Counted from the stretch's first letter, positions 25,939-35,277 are shown. The stretch: DNA of 64,000 nucleotides from Shimia sp040370365 (GCF_040370365.1 NZ_BAABWQ010000002.1:620001-684000), one strand, 5' to 3'. Translations and numbers: made by a program. The notes: a model not told the origin generated them from the letters alone.

Positions 25939-27087
25939 GTGACAGAAAACGTCAAGATCAACCGCGGCCTCAAAGGCATTTACTTCGAGCGCTCCGGCGT
26001 ATCTCACATTGATGGCGCAAAAGGCGAACTCTCATATCGCGGCTATTCCATCCACGATCTCGCCACCCAATCCACGTTTGAGGAAGTCTGCTATCTGCTG
26101 ATCCACGGCGAGCTGCCATCAGAGATGGAATTGGCCGCGTTTGACGCCACCCTGAAAGCCGCGCGTGAGCTGCCAGATCAGGTCTATGACATCATCCGGG
26201 CCACCAAAGATGGCCACCCGATGGATGTTTTGCGCACCGCCGTCTCTGCGCTCGCAGCTCTTGAGGCCGACAGCCAAACCACGGGTCCAGAGGCGTTCCT
26301 TGCCAATGGTCTGCGCCTGACCTCACAGGTGCCGATGATCATTGCCGCCCATGAACACATCCGCAACGGTCGCGATCCGGTGCCCGCTGACAAGACACTC
26401 AGCCATGCTGCCAACTGGCTGTGGATGCTGAAGGGAGAAAAACCTTCTGACGACGCCGCCAAACTCGCGGATGTCGATTTTATCCTGCACGCAGAGCACG
26501 GCGCAAATGCCAGTTCCTTTGCCGCCCGCGTCACGATCGGCACCGACACCAACCTGCACGGCGGCATCGTCACCGCGCTGTCCACGCTCACAGGCCCCGC
26601 CCATGGCGGCGCAGCCGAAGACGTGATGAAAATGGTGCAAGAGATCGGCACGCCCGACAACGCCGCGGCCTACGTGAAAGCCAAACGCAAAAACCGCGAA
26701 GCTGTGACTGGCTTTGGCCACCGTGTCTACCGCGCCGAAGACCCACGCGCGCGCCACATGCGCGACGGCGTCAAAAAGCTTGGCGAAGAAATGGGCGCAC
26801 CGGAATGGTACGAAATTCTGCAAGGTGTCGTTGACGCCATGAAGCCATACGCCCGTCACGGCCTCAACGTGAACGTCGATTTCTACTCCGGTGTGATCTA
26901 TCAATTGCACGGCATCCCGATGGATCTCTACGTGCCAATCTTTGCCATCGGTCGCATGCCCGGATGGATCATCCAATGCATCGATCAGCAGGAAAGCAAC
27001 ATCCTGATCCGGCCCCTAACTCTCTACAACGGACCAGATATGCGCCCATATACGCCACTCAAAGACAGAGATTCGTCTATAACTTGA
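25939..27087 (+). CDS. Citrate synthase family protein (citrate or 2-methylcitrate synthase)
   Basis: A GTG start at 25939 follows AAGGAG. The 382-residue protein is of the short citrate-synthase type, with the catalytic histidines in GPAHGGAAED and FGHRVYRAEDPRA. It condenses acetyl-CoA (or propionyl-CoA) with oxaloacetate. Its place beside pta suggests a taurine-derived acetyl-CoA role. No prpB or prpD is nearby, which argues against methylcitrate metabolism, but the specificity cannot be read from sequence. Confidence 0.85.
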   Translation: MTENVKINRGLKGIYFERSGVSHIDGAKGELSYRGYSIHDLATQSTFEEVCYLLIHGELPSEMELAAFDATLKAARELPDQVYDIIRATKDGHPMDVLRTAVSALAALEADSQTTGPEAFLANGLRLTSQVPMIIAAHEHIRNGRDPVPADKTLSHAANWLWMLKGEKPSDDAAKLADVDFILHAEHGANASSFAARVTIGTDTNLHGGIVTALSTLTGPAHGGAAEDVMKMVQEIGTPDNAAAYVKAKRKNREAVTGFGHRVYRAEDPRARHMRDGVKKLGEEMGAPEWYEILQGVVDAMKPYARHGLNVNVDFYSGVIYQLHGIPMDLYVPIFAIGRMPGWIIQCIDQQESNILIRPLTLYNGPDMRPYTPLKDRDSSIT

Positions 27088-27153
27088 CATTGCACTGGAC
27101 AGATTTCCCGTCAATATGGCCCGAACCGGGACAAAAACACCGAAAGACCCCAC

Positions 27154-29952
27154 ATGACCTTTCAGCAGCCCCAGCTTGATACCTCACCCAAAGTTTCGGA
27201 CGAGGTACGCCAGACAACTTGCTACATGTGCGCCTGCCGCTGCGGCATCAACGTGCATATGAAGGACGGGAAAGTCGCCTATATCGAAGGCAACCGTGAT
27301 CACCCGGTGAACAAAGGGGTGCTCTGCGCCAAAGGTTCTGCGGGCATCATGCAGGTCAACGCACCTTCGCGCCTCAAAAAGCCGCTCAAACGTGTCGGCC
27401 CGCGCGGCTCAGGTGAATACGAAGAGATCAGCTGGGAAGAGGCCATGTCCACCGCGGTGGGCTGGCTCACGGAATTGCACGAAACCGCACCACACAAACT
27501 GGCCTTCTTCACCGGTCGCGACCAATCCCAAAGCTTTACTTCTTTCTGGGCCCAGCATTTCGGCACCCCAAACTACGCGGCCCACGGTGGCTTTTGCTCG
27601 GTCAACATGGCCGCAGCAGGCATCTACACAATGGGCGGGGCCTTTTGGGAATTTGGCCAACCCGATTGGGATCACACAAAGCTCTTCATGATCTTTGGCG
27701 TGGCCGAAGACCACGACAGCAATCCCATCAAAGCAGGCATTGGCAAAATCAAGGCCAACGGTGCCAAAGTGATCGGCGTCAATCCTGTGCGCTCTGGCTA
27801 CAATGCTGTGGCTGACGAATGGGTTGGCATCACACCCGGCACAGATGGGCTGTTCATCCTTGCGCTGATTCACGAGCTGATGAAAGCCGGCAAGATCGAC
27901 CTGCACTACCTTGCGCAATACACCAACGCCGCCGGGCTGGTGGATGCGGAAACCGGCCTTCTGATGCGCGATGCGGATGGCAAACAGCTGGTCATTGATC
28001 GCACCACCGGTAAGCCCACCCCCTTTGATCAAAAAGGGGTGCGTCCGGATTTGTCAGCCACCTATCAGGGCAACAAGACCGTCATGCACCTGATGGCCGA
28101 AAAGTATCTCGACCCACAATACGCGCCGGAAAACGTGGCAGAGCGCACAGGCATCTCTGCGCAGAAAATCAAAACCATCGCCGCCGAACTCGCCCGCGTC
28201 GCCTTTGAAGAGGCTTTCGAACTCGACCAGGAATGGACCGACTTCCGCGGCGAGACCCACAAAACCATGACAGGCCGCCCGGTCAGCTTCCACGCCATGC
28301 GCGGCATCTCCGCCCACTCCAATGGCTTCCAGACCTGTCGCGCGCTTCACGTGCTGCAAATTCTGCTTGGCACAGTCGAAGTCCCCGGCGGGTTCCGCTT
28401 CAAGCCGCCTTACCCCAAACCCGTTGAGGCACACCCAACGCCACACGGCTACGGCCGCCCCGGCAAACCCCTTGCCGGCCCCCACCTCGGTTTCCCGCGC
28501 GGTCCTGAAGATCTGCAAATCAACGAAGACGGCTCTGCCTGCCGCATCGACAAGGCCTTCACATGGGAAAACCCTATGTCTGTGCACGGCCTGATGCACA
28601 TGGTGATCTCCAACGCCCACGCCCAAGATCCCTACCCGATCGACACCCTGTTCATGTACATGGCCAACATGTCGTGGAACTCCTCGATGAACACCTCAGG
28701 CGTGATCAAGATGCTAACCGACCGCAACGACGATGGTGGTTACCGCATCCCGCGTATCATCTATTCGGATGCCTACAGTTCTGAAATGGTCGCTTATGCC
28801 GACCTTATCCTGCCCGACACCACCTATCTGGAACGCCACGATTGTATCTCGCTGCTGGACCGCCCGATTTGTGAGGCTGACGGCGCTGCAGACGCCATTC
28901 GCTGGCCCGTTGTGGAGCCTGACCGCGATGTGCGCGGCTTCCAGTCGGTGTTGATCGAGTTGGGTGCCCGCATCGGCCTGCCGCATTTTCTCAACGAGGA
29001 TGGCACGCCAAAATGGAAAGACTACGCCGACTATATCGTGAACCACGAGCGCCGGCCCGGTGTTGGCCCACTGGCGGGTTTCCGCGGCGAAAACGGTGAT
29101 CAATTTGGCCGTGGCGCCGTAAATCCCGAGCAATTGGACAAATACATCGAAAACGGCGGATTTGCGATCCAGCATGTGCCAGATGCAGCCCGTTACATGA
29201 AACCGTGGAACCAAAACTACCAAGACTGGGCGGTAGAAATCGGCCTGTTTGATGCGCCCCAACCTTTCCTGTTCCAGCTCTACGTGGAACCGATGCGTAA
29301 ATTCCAACGCGCTGCGGAGGGTCATGGTGATCGCCAACCTCCGGATCATTTGCGCGAGCGCCTCAAAGAGGTCATGGATCCCCTGCCTATCTGGTACGCC
29401 CCCCTTGAGGACAGCCGCGTCGATCCCGAAGAATTTGACGTACACGCGCTCACCCAACGCCCCATGGCGATGTACCACAGCTGGGGCACGCAAAACGCTT
29501 GGCTGCGCCAGTTGCATGGCGAAAACCCACTCTACCTGCCCACCAAACTCTGGCAGAAACACGGTTTTGCAGAGGGCGACTGGGCCCGCGTGACCTCTGC
29601 CCATGGCGAAATCACCGTGCCCGTGGCCCATCAGGCCGCGCTGAATGAAAACACCGTTTGGACATGGAACGCGATTGGCAAACGCAAAGGTGCTTGGGCG
29701 CTGTCAGACGATGCGCCGGAAGCCACAAAAGGCTTCCTGCTCAATCATCTGATCCACGAGCTACTCCCGCCCAAAGGTGACGGGTTGCGATGGGCCAATT
29801 CCGATCCCATCACCGGCCAGGCCGCTTGGTTTGACCTGCGTGTGAAACTCGAGAAAGCAGACGCCCCAACCGAAAGCCAACCAGCGATGGACCCGCTAAA
29901 GTCTCCAGTGCCTCAAGGCCCGGGTGAGCTCAAATGGAAGGTCGGCAAATGA
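27154..29952 (+). CDS. soeA: Molybdopterin oxidoreductase, SoeA-type sulfite dehydrogenase catalytic subunit
   Basis: This 932-residue member of the DMSO reductase family has an N-terminal 4Fe-4S site (TCYMCACRCG near 22-31 plus GVLCAKG), the molybdopterin domains and a C-terminal MopB-binding domain. No Tat signal is present, so it should face the cytoplasm, as SoeA does. Two subunits follow: a ferredoxin and a DmsC-like anchor, the SoeABC layout. In roseobacters this complex oxidises the sulfite released by Xsc. Polysulfide or DMSO reductase is the alternative, but the taurine context favours sulfite. Confidence 0.82.
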   Translation: MTFQQPQLDTSPKVSDEVRQTTCYMCACRCGINVHMKDGKVAYIEGNRDHPVNKGVLCAKGSAGIMQVNAPSRLKKPLKRVGPRGSGEYEEISWEEAMSTAVGWLTELHETAPHKLAFFTGRDQSQSFTSFWAQHFGTPNYAAHGGFCSVNMAAAGIYTMGGAFWEFGQPDWDHTKLFMIFGVAEDHDSNPIKAGIGKIKANGAKVIGVNPVRSGYNAVADEWVGITPGTDGLFILALIHELMKAGKIDLHYLAQYTNAAGLVDAETGLLMRDADGKQLVIDRTTGKPTPFDQKGVRPDLSATYQGNKTVMHLMAEKYLDPQYAPENVAERTGISAQKIKTIAAELARVAFEEAFELDQEWTDFRGETHKTMTGRPVSFHAMRGISAHSNGFQTCRALHVLQILLGTVEVPGGFRFKPPYPKPVEAHPTPHGYGRPGKPLAGPHLGFPRGPEDLQINEDGSACRIDKAFTWENPMSVHGLMHMVISNAHAQDPYPIDTLFMYMANMSWNSSMNTSGVIKMLTDRNDDGGYRIPRIIYSDAYSSEMVAYADLILPDTTYLERHDCISLLDRPICEADGAADAIRWPVVEPDRDVRGFQSVLIELGARIGLPHFLNEDGTPKWKDYADYIVNHERRPGVGPLAGFRGENGDQFGRGAVNPEQLDKYIENGGFAIQHVPDAARYMKPWNQNYQDWAVEIGLFDAPQPFLFQLYVEPMRKFQRAAEGHGDRQPPDHLRERLKEVMDPLPIWYAPLEDSRVDPEEFDVHALTQRPMAMYHSWGTQNAWLRQLHGENPLYLPTKLWQKHGFAEGDWARVTSAHGEITVPVAHQAALNENTVWTWNAIGKRKGAWALSDDAPEATKGFLLNHLIHELLPPKGDGLRWANSDPITGQAAWFDLRVKLEKADAPTESQPAMDPLKSPVPQGPGELKWKVGK

Positions 29953-30058
29953 CCCACGCGTCTTATTTCTTTTGGCAAAAGGTCTCATTTGAAAATCGCA
30001 GCCTCGCTGTGAATGGGCCCGCCACAGTCCACCACTTGCTGCGCAAAATCCGCACCTC

Positions 30059-30091
30059 CGCAATACAGTCGCAATACCGACGCAATACCGA
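30059..30091 (+). repeat. Three tandem 11-bp repeats upstream of soeB
   Basis: CGCAATACAGT, CGCAATACCGA and CGCAATACCGA follow each other without gaps, ending 10 bases before the soeB ATG. The remainder of the 148-bp soeA-soeB gap holds no gene. The repeats may affect translation of soeB or simply reflect slippage. Confidence 0.75.
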
Positions 30092-30100
30092 TGGGGCAAA

Positions 30101-30862
30101 ATGACCGATTTACCCACCTCAACCGACCGCAAACTCGGCCTTGTGATTGATCTGGACACTTGTGTCGGCTGCCACGCTTGCGTGATCTCTTGCAAAGGCT
30201 GGAACACCGAAAACTACGGCGCGCCGCTCAGTGATCAACGCCCCTATGGCACCGAACCGATGGGCACGTTTCTCAACCGGGTACACAGCTATGAAGTCCA
30301 GCCCGAAGAAGGCTCTGCTCAAACTGTCCACTTCCCAAAGTCTTGTTTGCATTGTGAAAATGCGCCCTGCGTCACGGTCTGCCCGACGGGGGCAAGCTAT
30401 AAGCGGGTCGAAGACGGCATTGTGCTGGTGAATGAAGACAACTGCATCGGCTGCGGTCTCTGCGCTTGGGCCTGTCCTTATGGCGCACGCGAGCTTGATC
30501 AAGCCGAAGGTGTGATGAAGAAATGTACGCTTTGTGTGGACCGCATCTACAACGAAAACCTGCCCGAAGAAGACCGTGAACCCTCCTGCGTGCGCACCTG
30601 CCCCGCCGGTGCCCGCCACTTCGGAGACTTCGCCGATCCGCAATCAAATGTAAGCCAACTGGTTGAAAATAGAGGCGGTTTTGACCTCATGCCAGAAATG
30701 GGCACGGCGCCGGTGAACAAATACCTGCCGCCGCGTCGGAAAGATTCCTGGGATGACCAGAGCCTGCTGGCCCCACTTCTTGAGCCCGTCGCAGATGAGC
30801 CCAAAGGTTTCCTTGGCTGGCTTGACAACGCCCTCGACAAACTGCCCGGAGGGTCCGCCTGA
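30101..30862 (+). CDS. soeB: 4Fe-4S ferredoxin subunit, SoeB-type
   Basis: The 253-residue electron-transfer subunit carries four cysteine clusters: CVGCHACVISCK near residue 17, CLHCENAPCVTVCP, CIGCGLCAWACPYG and CTLCVDR with a final CVRTCP. This is the DmsB/PhsB pattern with four [4Fe-4S] centres. It passes electrons from SoeA to the membrane subunit. Its stop overlaps the soeC start by one base (TGATG). Confidence 0.85.
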   Translation: MTDLPTSTDRKLGLVIDLDTCVGCHACVISCKGWNTENYGAPLSDQRPYGTEPMGTFLNRVHSYEVQPEEGSAQTVHFPKSCLHCENAPCVTVCPTGASYKRVEDGIVLVNEDNCIGCGLCAWACPYGARELDQAEGVMKKCTLCVDRIYNENLPEEDREPSCVRTCPAGARHFGDFADPQSNVSQLVENRGGFDLMPEMGTAPVNKYLPPRRKDSWDDQSLLAPLLEPVADEPKGFLGWLDNALDKLPGGSA

Positions 30863-31734
30863 TGCACCCAGCACCATCCGTCATCGTATTTTCTACCCTC
30901 TCCGGCCTTGGCTTTGGTTTGCTGTTCTGGCTTGGCGTAGACTCAAGCCCTCCGAAAGGCCTGTCAGGCTTTATTTTCTTTGCAATCGCCTATGCACTCG
31001 CCGTCGGCGGCTTGCTCTCCTCTACCTTCCATCTAGGACATCCCGAGCGGGCTTGGCGCGCGCTGAGTCAGTGGCGTACCAGCTGGTTGTCTCGTGAAGG
31101 CGTCTGTGCCGTTGTCGCCCTATGCATCATGGGTCTGTATGCGGCAGCCTTGATCTTCTTTGGCTTCCACGCGCCTGTCACAGGGTTGATAGGTGCGGGA
31201 TTGTCGCTGTTTACCGTCTTCACCACATCGATGATTTATGCGCAACTCGACACCGTGCCCCGTTGGAAAACCCCTTTGACGCCAGCGCTTTATCTCAGCT
31301 TTTCGCTGGCTGGCGGCGCACTTTTGTCAGGCCGGGTGAACTATGCCATCCTGTTGCTCATTGTTGCCGCAATCATCCAGTTTGTCTGGTGGCAGCGGGG
31401 CGACACAGCCCTTGCGGACAGCGGCTCGGATCTCGGCACAGCCACCGGCCTTGGCGAACGTGGAACCGTACGCTCGATGGCGCATCCCCACACTGCGCCC
31501 AACTACTTGGTCAAGGAATTCATCTACATCATAGGTCGAAAACACGCGCAAAAACTGAGAGTGATCGCCTTTGGATTGACGTTTGTCATACCCGTGATCC
31601 TGCTGGTTTTGCCGTTCAATCACGTGTTTGGCGTGCTGGCTGTTCTCAGTCACGTCGCAGGGGTAGCCACATCTCGATGGCTGTTCTTCGCAGAGGCCGA
31701 ACACGTTGTCGGCCTCTACTACGGCGCGCGATAG
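30862..31734 (+). CDS. soeC: DmsC-family membrane anchor subunit, SoeC-type
   Basis: The 290-residue polytopic protein has about eight hydrophobic spans and the DmsC-like block STFHLGHPERAWRALSQWRTSWLSRE, here seen as HLGHPERAWRA and TSWLSREG. It anchors the complex and transfers electrons to the quinone pool. Translation is coupled to soeB. Its stop abuts the convergent DUF1523 gene with no spacing. Confidence 0.83.
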   Translation: MHPAPSVIVFSTLSGLGFGLLFWLGVDSSPPKGLSGFIFFAIAYALAVGGLLSSTFHLGHPERAWRALSQWRTSWLSREGVCAVVALCIMGLYAAALIFFGFHAPVTGLIGAGLSLFTVFTTSMIYAQLDTVPRWKTPLTPALYLSFSLAGGALLSGRVNYAILLLIVAAIIQFVWWQRGDTALADSGSDLGTATGLGERGTVRSMAHPHTAPNYLVKEFIYIIGRKHAQKLRVIAFGLTFVIPVILLVLPFNHVFGVLAVLSHVAGVATSRWLFFAEAEHVVGLYYGAR

Positions 31735-32385
31735 TCAGCGAGATTTACCCTTGAACGTATCAAGCCAGGCGCGGAACCGTCCGCGCCTTTCCGCGACGTT
31801 GTCACTCGCGGCATCCCAACTGTAACCAACATCTTCCAGAACCGGATCAATCCGTGCCTCTCGAAAGCGCCGCCAGCGCACATAAATGGCCCAGAAAATC
31901 GCTGCCAACAGCGTCAGGAATATGATGTTGAACCACGGGATGACCCGCATATCTGGCCCGGTCGCGGGTTTGATCGCTACGGCATTCGGGAAAGCTGACA
32001 AGAACTCGTTGCGCCACCCATAGTGGGTGATCACAACCCACTCGGGGGCATCCTTTGTGGAAATCGCGTCATTGGCTTCGGTGTACAAATTCGCTGTGTC
32101 GAATTTGAAATACGGTGGCCAACTCCAGCCGGTATCTTCATTGCGATAGACCCATGCTTTGTCTTTGCTATTAAAGCCCTGAATGAATTGCACATCGCGA
32201 TTGATCAGCCCTTCAGATTGCGTGTCTGGTTTGGACCAGAAAATCCGGGTCCAATCGCCAAGTTCCTGACGTTCCTCGTAAGTACCGACAATCCGCACAA
32301 TGTCACGTTGCGGCAGCGTATAGTGTAGCCAGGCGGCAAAGGCACCCCAAAACAGGATCCGGAAAATCCATTTTACATAAACCAT
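31735..32385 (-). CDS. DUF1523 family membrane protein
   Basis: The 216-residue protein has one membrane span at each end (about 5-22 and 150-170) and a central domain with DIVRIVGTYEERQELGDWTRIFW, a pattern I associate with DUF1523 (quoted in parts: DIVRIVGTYEER, DWTRIFW). The middle should lie outside the cytoplasm. It is the last gene of the minus-strand cluster at 31.7-40.4 kb, 11 bases after the 87-residue membrane protein. Function unknown. Confidence 0.78.
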   Translation of the reverse strand: MVYVKWIFRILFWGAFAAWLHYTLPQRDIVRIVGTYEERQELGDWTRIFWSKPDTQSEGLINRDVQFIQGFNSKDKAWVYRNEDTGWSWPPYFKFDTANLYTEANDAISTKDAPEWVVITHYGWRNEFLSAFPNAVAIKPATGPDMRVIPWFNIIFLTLLAAIFWAIYVRWRRFREARIDPVLEDVGYSWDAASDNVAERRGRFRAWLDTFKGKSR

Positions 32386-32396
32386 TTAAGCGGCCC

Positions 32397-32660
32397 TTAC
32401 ATGAAGTTGATGACGTAGATCAGAATGGCGACAAAACACACAGGAACAATATAGACACCCAAAATCAATTTGCGACGCAGCGAGTTGTCATACTCTTCCA
32501 ATCCGTGGGTCACAAAAGCATCCTGATCACCCGTCATACCCTCGTCGTCCCACTGCGCTTTGAGCTTAGCGCGCCTGACAGCGCGGGAATACAAGGACAG
32601 ACAGAAATAGATCACCGTCAATACGATGAACCCGATGACCACCAATCTAACCAATCCCAT
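32397..32660 (-). CDS. Small two-span membrane protein
   Basis: The ATG at 32660 has an excellent AAGGAGGGGG site that overlaps the stop region of the upstream gene, so translation is coupled. The 87 residues have an N-terminal span (LVVIGFIVLTVIYFCLSLY) and a C-terminal span (LILGVYIVPVCFVAILIYVI) with a charged loop between. No family recognised. It lies between the DUF6638-like gene and DUF1523. Confidence 0.72.
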   Translation of the reverse strand: MGLVRLVVIGFIVLTVIYFCLSLYSRAVRRAKLKAQWDDEGMTGDQDAFVTHGLEEYDNSLRRKLILGVYIVPVCFVAILIYVINFM

Positions 32661-32670
32661 ATCCCCCTCC

Positions 32671-34026
32671 TTACTTCCGCTGAATCGCGCCCCATGGTCC
32701 AACCCGCGCGATCATATCGTCAGACACACGTCGACGCGATACCCTTGGCATGTCCAGCGGTTCGTCAAATCCAAACAGCGCCTCACGCGCCCCGGCCTTG
32801 TCCACTTGATACTCCCGCTCCAAGAAATCCGCGACGAAGCTTTTCTTGGTCTCAGACCAGCGGCCATACAGTGCGTAAAATAGCTCTTTGTGACAAATGA
32901 ACAGCTGGCGAATATCCTTTGGTGCCAGTTCCGCCAGAAGCATGTTCACCAAATCAGCTTGATCCGTTTCTGTTGCCCGCAAAGTGTAGAAATAGGCCGG
33001 ATGATCACTGGTGACCTTGGGCCATTTGCCATTGTTGTCCGCCCAATCCACCATCTGACGCAGCGCGTGGTACTCTGGTGGCAAGGCGTCGGCATGGTTG
33101 CGTGCCAAACGACGAATGTCACTGCGCGTCGCGTCCGTCAGATCAACACCTGCTTCTTGGGCGGCATCCACCACAATGAAATCCATCTTCTGGCGCAGGA
33201 TCGCGCTGCCATCCACACTGCGCGCTTTTACAATCGGCTCAGCCAGATCGTTGTAGTCCAAGAATTTTGCAATCTGGTTGCGGTCTGAAAAATCAAAGGT
33301 GTATTTGATCGCAAGCTTGCCCAAGTCGGTCTTGTCACCTGCCGTGATCACCGCTGGATGCGCCACACCACGGAACAGATACACCCCGCCAAAATATGAC
33401 GTCCAGTAGTCTTGCTGATCAAAGGCCATGTGCTTGAGCGTCACCGGGTTGCGGGTCACGTCACCGGTGCGTTTGGCCAGCGTGATCATGTCGGCAATCA
33501 GCACATCGTCAAACCAACCGTCTTCGTCCTGCTTAAACCGATCCGCCAAGGCCCCCAGTTTTTCCGCATCGCGCAGCGTACCTTCGGTGGTGTCCGCCTC
33601 AATGGACACCTTGCGGATGTCGAACAACCGGCTTGGCTCGCTCACCGAAAACACGGAGTTCACCAGCTCGCCTGCGACGGCATCCCGCGCGGTCAGGGCA
33701 AAAAGCTGTGGCTCATTTTCCTCAATGAAATGCCGCAGAATTTCGCGGCTGGTGGAGAACTTGATGTTCAACAGCGGCGCGGATTTCTGATCCGTGGTCA
33801 GCAGAATGAACTGCCGGTTGCAGCCCCCGTGATTGAGGTAGAGATGGTCGTCCAGCTCATCGCCAACCTCCGGCGAGTACCCCGAGATATCGATGTGAAA
33901 ATCGGTGAGGTTGGTGGTCTTGCCCGTCAGATGTTTAAGCGCCCGGTTGTAGCGCTCCACCAAAACCGGCGAGGCCACTTCGATCAGGTTGCCAAACATC
34001 AGACCACGTTGGATCAGTCTATGCAT
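32671..34026 (-). CDS. DUF6638-like conserved protein
   Basis: The 451-residue soluble protein begins MHRLIQRGLMFGNLIEVASP and includes LTDFHIDISGYSPEVGDEL and CNRQFILLTTDQKSAPLLN. From memory this matches a Rhodobacteraceae family catalogued as DUF6638; the number should be checked. No catalytic motif or membrane segment is visible. A conserved helical C-terminal part reads LAPKDIRQLFICHKELFYALYG. Its start overlaps the stop of the AT-rich Abi-like gene by 8 bases. In the cluster it follows the AAA+ ATPase and may be its partner or substrate. Confidence 0.72.
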   Translation of the reverse strand: MHRLIQRGLMFGNLIEVASPVLVERYNRALKHLTGKTTNLTDFHIDISGYSPEVGDELDDHLYLNHGGCNRQFILLTTDQKSAPLLNIKFSTSREILRHFIEENEPQLFALTARDAVAGELVNSVFSVSEPSRLFDIRKVSIEADTTEGTLRDAEKLGALADRFKQDEDGWFDDVLIADMITLAKRTGDVTRNPVTLKHMAFDQQDYWTSYFGGVYLFRGVAHPAVITAGDKTDLGKLAIKYTFDFSDRNQIAKFLDYNDLAEPIVKARSVDGSAILRQKMDFIVVDAAQEAGVDLTDATRSDIRRLARNHADALPPEYHALRQMVDWADNNGKWPKVTSDHPAYFYTLRATETDQADLVNMLLAELAPKDIRQLFICHKELFYALYGRWSETKKSFVADFLEREYQVDKAGAREALFGFDEPLDMPRVSRRRVSDDMIARVGPWGAIQRK

Positions 34027-34897
34027 CGGTTCCCTCCAATGGTACCCTTTCCCCTCTCAAGAAGGAATGAACAAACTTTCTGTGAGCAGGGTCTAGAAGT
34101 TGCGACACAGGCAAGTTGTCAAATAGCCGGAACTCGATAGCGTACTCCTGAAAGTCCTCGCCATGCGAAACAAGACAATTGTAAAAAAGAAGCAACAGTT
34201 CCTGGTTAGAAAGCAGAGCTCTTAACAATTTTGCGTGGTGCTCGGCCGCATCCGAAGATTCAGAAACCACTCTAAAAGAGTTAAAAAGAAAACGAAAATA
34301 GTGACCAAGGTTTGGTTGATTTTTTTCCCAAAAAAAGTCGTAGGGAACGCGAATTTTCTCTAATTCGCTCCAGTCGTTTGCTTTGTAGTTCTCGTACTTT
34401 CTCTTTAGCCGCCCATAAAAAATGGAAAAGCAGTCTCGTCCGGAAGTTAATCCAAACTCGTCACTTTGCAGGTCAATCGCTTCGACTATGTTATTGTGGG
34501 TAGCAATCAGTTCAAAAACAGTACTTTCGAACCGTTGGCGTCGAGCAAGCTTGTTCATTGTCTCGAACTCTTTTCTGGTTCGGTACAGTTCTTTTCTCTG
34601 CTCGGCTAATTCTTGGCTTTGCAACATCACAGTCACGATGATCCAGACAAAGGCTAAAGCACCCGCAAAACCAGCCAATGCGTCGCCCACTTCATTGGGG
34701 GGCGCATTCAGAAACAACTTCCACTTTGGTTCACAAATCTGCCTTCCCCAAAAATCAGAAGCGCAGGTAATATGAAGGCCCATCAAAGCCATTGTCCCCA
34801 AAATAAGGGCGGTTGTTACGATACCCCATACCATCGGGTTGCTAGCACGCCAAAAGGCTTCCTTTTTCTCGTTGATCCCTTCGGAAGTCGTCGCCAT
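34019..34897 (-). CDS. PutAbiC-like putative phage abortive infection protein
   Basis: The ATG at 34897 with GGGGGAG upstream gives 292 residues. Two hydrophobic spans come first (about 22-42 and 72-92), then a coiled coil (LQSQELAEQRKELYRTRKEFE), then the block FESTVFELIATHNNIVEAI, GRDCFSIFYG, LGHYFRFLFNSFRVV and LLRALLSNQELLLLFYNCL. This order matches the putative abortive-infection family PF16872 as I remember it. The gene is visibly AT-rich (one 60-base line, 34261-34320, is 20/60 G+C) against about 58% nearby, so recent acquisition is likely. It is tightly coupled to both neighbours. A defence role is inferred. Confidence 0.68.
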   Translation of the reverse strand: MATTSEGINEKKEAFWRASNPMVWGIVTTALILGTMALMGLHITCASDFWGRQICEPKWKLFLNAPPNEVGDALAGFAGALAFVWIIVTVMLQSQELAEQRKELYRTRKEFETMNKLARRQRFESTVFELIATHNNIVEAIDLQSDEFGLTSGRDCFSIFYGRLKRKYENYKANDWSELEKIRVPYDFFWEKNQPNLGHYFRFLFNSFRVVSESSDAAEHHAKLLRALLSNQELLLLFYNCLVSHGEDFQEYAIEFRLFDNLPVSQLLDPAHRKFVHSFLRGERVPLEGTDA

Positions 34898-34899
34898 AC

Positions 34900-35277
34900 T
34901 CACCGCTCCCCCACCGCAATGTCCTGCCCGCGCCGCGCTTCCACGCCCTGCGCATGGCCAAACCACACCAGTCCCAAAATCGGTGCCCAGACAATTGCCG
35001 CCATCAGCGACAGCCGCAAATGCACCCAAGCCGCGCCCAGCGGGTCAATCTCAAACTGCCCCACAGCCTCAAACCCACGCATCTGGCTGACGCCAATTGA
35101 AATCATAAACCCAATCGCCAGCAAAAACGCCGCCGACAGCGCGATCCCGTGCAGCACCTTGCCGTGCGAGCGTGTCTGACGATCGACCAGCACACGCGGC
35201 AACAGAACCGCCAACAGCGCCAAAACGCTCAGCGGCACCGCCGTGTTGAAAAACCCGATGCTGTCGATCACAAACAC
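34900..35277 (-). CDS. Three-span membrane protein
   Basis: A GTG start at 35277 directly follows the stop of the AAA+ ATPase gene with no spacing. The 125 residues have hydrophobic spans near 8-28, 45-65 and 88-108 and a basic, soluble tail. No family recognised. The stop lies 2 bases before the Abi-like start. It is likely a membrane partner of the ATPase. Confidence 0.68.
   Translation of the reverse strand: MFVIDSIGFFNTAVPLSVLALLAVLLPRVLVDRQTRSHGKVLHGIALSAAFLLAIGFMISIGVSQMRGFEAVGQFEIDPLGAAWVHLRLSLMAAIVWAPILGLVWFGHAQGVEARRGQDIAVGER

Noticed and set aside
24974..25942. 322-codon frame antisense to pta
   Set aside because: Covers the whole pta gene in reverse with Ser/Ala/Thr-rich low-complexity product.
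28714..29631. 305-codon frame antisense to soeA
   Set aside because: Opposite the molybdoenzyme; no family features.
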